From: Auanema rhodensis | Lineage: Eukaryota > Nematoda > Chromadorea > Rhabditida > Rhabditidae | Direction: 5' to 3' | Length of the DNA: 64,000 nt | Assembly (NCBI GenBank): GCA_964057225.1 | Contig: OZ059895.1 | Location: forward strand, 19,850,688-19,914,687 | Part shown: one piece after another, positions 63,154 to 64,000 of the stretch | Numbering within the stretch: the first letter of the stretch is position 1 | Layout: each line of letters opens with the position of its first letter | Made by a program: the position numbers and the translations under genes | The notes under the pieces: model-generated | Told to the model about the DNA's origin: nothing | The model's database searches: none | The model's input: the letters and a program-made list of their open reading frames with translations, nothing else

Positions 63154-64000
63154 TTTTCAAACGATCATAACTAATTTTTGTATTGAGCGTTTCGCAATGT
63201 AGTATAGTGCATTCGATGCGGATTTTTAAGCTGCGTCGATCTGTGTTATCAGATTTGCGCTAGCTTAAAAATGCACCGAGATATCAACTGATATAAGTTA
63301 ACACTTATATCCTCGATTTTCACCCTGAAGAATTAATTTTTTTGTTGAATAACATTGTCCATCGTCTTTGCCTTGAAAGAAAGAATCTGAAAACATCTAC
63401 TTTTTGCTAAATTATTTTGAAATTTTTCGAAAAAATTTTTGTCAAAATGTTTTTGGAAGCAATGTTGAGTGTACATGGAAACTCAACATACACTAATGCA
63501 TCATTTTTCAAACGATCATAACTAATTTTTGTATTGAGCGTTTCTCAATGTAGTATAGTGCATTCGATGCGGATTTTTAAGCTGCGTCGATCTGTATTAT
63601 CAGATTTGCGCTAGCTTAAAAATGCACCGAGATATCAACTGATATATGTTCACACTTAGATCCTCGATTTTCACCCTGAAGAATTAATTTTTTCGTTGAA
63701 TAACAATGTCCATCGTCTTTGCCTTGAAAGAAAGAATCTGAAAACATCTACTTTTTGCTAAATTATTTTGAAATTTTTTGAAAAAATTTTTGTCAAAATG
63801 TTTTTGGAAGCAATGTTGAGTGTACATGGAAACTCAACATACACTAATGCATCATTTTGCAAACGATCATAACTAATTTCTGTATTGAGCGTTTCTCAAT
63901 GTAGTATAGTGCAATCGATGCGGATTTTTAAGCTGCGTCGATCTGTGTTATCAGATTTGCGCTAGCTTAAAAATGCACCGAGACATCAACTGATATAAGT
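63154..64000. repeat. Monomers 181-183 (R, S, partial P)
   Basis: R has GTTTCGCAAT. S has CTGTATTATC and TTTTTTGAAAA, a C-to-T change in the palindrome rather than a deletion. The last monomer (63856) is type P with GCAATCGATG and stops after 145 nt because the window ends, so the array continues beyond it. Confidence 0.85.

Larger units (their letters stand above)
1..64000. repeat. 351-bp satellite DNA array, about 182.4 monomers, all in one orientation
   Basis: The T-run plus CAAACGATCATAAC start recurs every 351 bp from base 1 to base 63856 with no spacer. Monomers 1-41 start at 1+351(n-1) and monomers 42-53 at 14391+351(n-42). After that, single-base deletions shift the register. The 350-bp monomers are numbers 41, 53, 56, 57, 59, 60, 68, 72, 76, 77, 80, 81, 85, 90, 93, 97, 98, 101, 102, 104, 105, 111, 116, 161, 171, 175 and 180. 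Of these, 18 lost the C of TTTTTCGAAAAA, 6 lost a G in ACATGGAAAC, 2 lost a T in CAATGTAG and 1 lost an A. Both array edges lie outside the window. No gene, transposon or unique sequence is present anywhere. A centromeric or heterochromatic role is inferred from array type only; the family and species are not recognised. Confidence 0.98.

Noticed and set aside
1-64000. CRISPR array
   Set aside because: The units are 351 bp with no unique spacers between short repeats; the repeat fills the whole period.
1-64000. Transposon arrays, LTRs or terminal inverted repeats forming the unit
   Set aside because: No reading frame for a transposase or polymerase, no target-site duplications and no inverted ends were seen. 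The internal inverted repeats are short and lie inside each monomer.
1-64000. Assigning a species or named satellite family
   Set aside because: The length resembles insect satellites in the 340-360-bp class, but I do not recognise the sequence. A search against satellite libraries would be needed.

Overview
The whole 64,000-base window is one uninterrupted tandem satellite-DNA array. A single unit of 351 bp is repeated head to tail in the same orientation 182 times. A 183rd copy is cut off by the window end after 145 nt. By hand tracking, 155 complete monomers are exactly 351 bp and 27 are 350 bp; no net insertion was seen. I found no gene, RNA gene, transposon, CRISPR array, unique spacer, inversion or flanking sequence. 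The small minus-strand reading frames that recur are frames of the repeat itself and are not called as genes. Coordinates below use monomer 1 = base 1 and start each monomer at the T-run before CAAACGATCATAAC.

The window suggests a eukaryotic centromeric, pericentromeric or other heterochromatic block. A hand count of one monomer gives about 32% GC and 12 CpG dinucleotides where base composition predicts about 9. CpG is therefore not depleted, which fits a genome with little CpG methylation (many insects and other invertebrates) better than a vertebrate or most plants. I do not recognise the satellite family and cannot name the species. The length is close to two nucleosome repeats.

The monomers fall into discrete types defined by about 15 diagnostic sites, and their order builds higher-order repeats (HORs) that change along the window. 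Domain I (1-14040) is mostly an alternating A/B dimer of 702 bp. Domain II (14041-18251) is transitional and carries a tandem 1,404-bp tetramer. Domain III (18252-43852) is a mosaic of types P, Q, R, S, V, W and N, arranged as trimers (about 1,051 bp), tetramers (1,403 bp) and pentamers (1,755 bp). It also contains a block of about 3.8 kb copied 7,364 bp away. Domain IV (43853-55786) is very homogeneous and contains a 9-monomer (3,159-bp) periodicity. Domain V (55787-64000) interleaves domain IV types with returning P/Q/R/S types; a nine-monomer block starting in domain IV (53330) recurs 3,509 bp later.

Type key. A: GTGTTATCAG, TTTGCG, GGAATCTAAA. B: AATTTCTG, GTGTTTTCAG, TTTACG, TGAAATAAG, GAAAGAAAG. 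P: TTTTGCAAAC with AATTTCTG and TTTTTGCAAAA. Q: AAGCTTTTC, GTGTAGTG, TTTTTGAGCT, CTTGAAAATG, TAATATATT and loss of the C in TTTTTCGAAAAA (Q' also has CAATTTAG). R: AGTTAACAC with TTTTTTTGTTG. S: GATATATGTTC with TTAGATCC. V: TATTAAGCG, GTTTTCAG, TTACATCC. W: like V but TTATATCC or GTTAAC, with GGAATCTAAA. N: TATTGAGCG, GTTTTCAG, TTACATCC. Domain IV types carry AAGATACTGA or GAAAAAAAGAATC.

Inside every monomer there are conserved dyad symmetries: a long imperfect hairpin of about 70 nt, a 9-bp-arm inverted repeat in the best-conserved block, a TTTTTCGAAAAA palindrome and an ATATCA-AC-TGATAT near-palindrome. These, the HOR mosaic and the monomer chimeras are the main points of interest.
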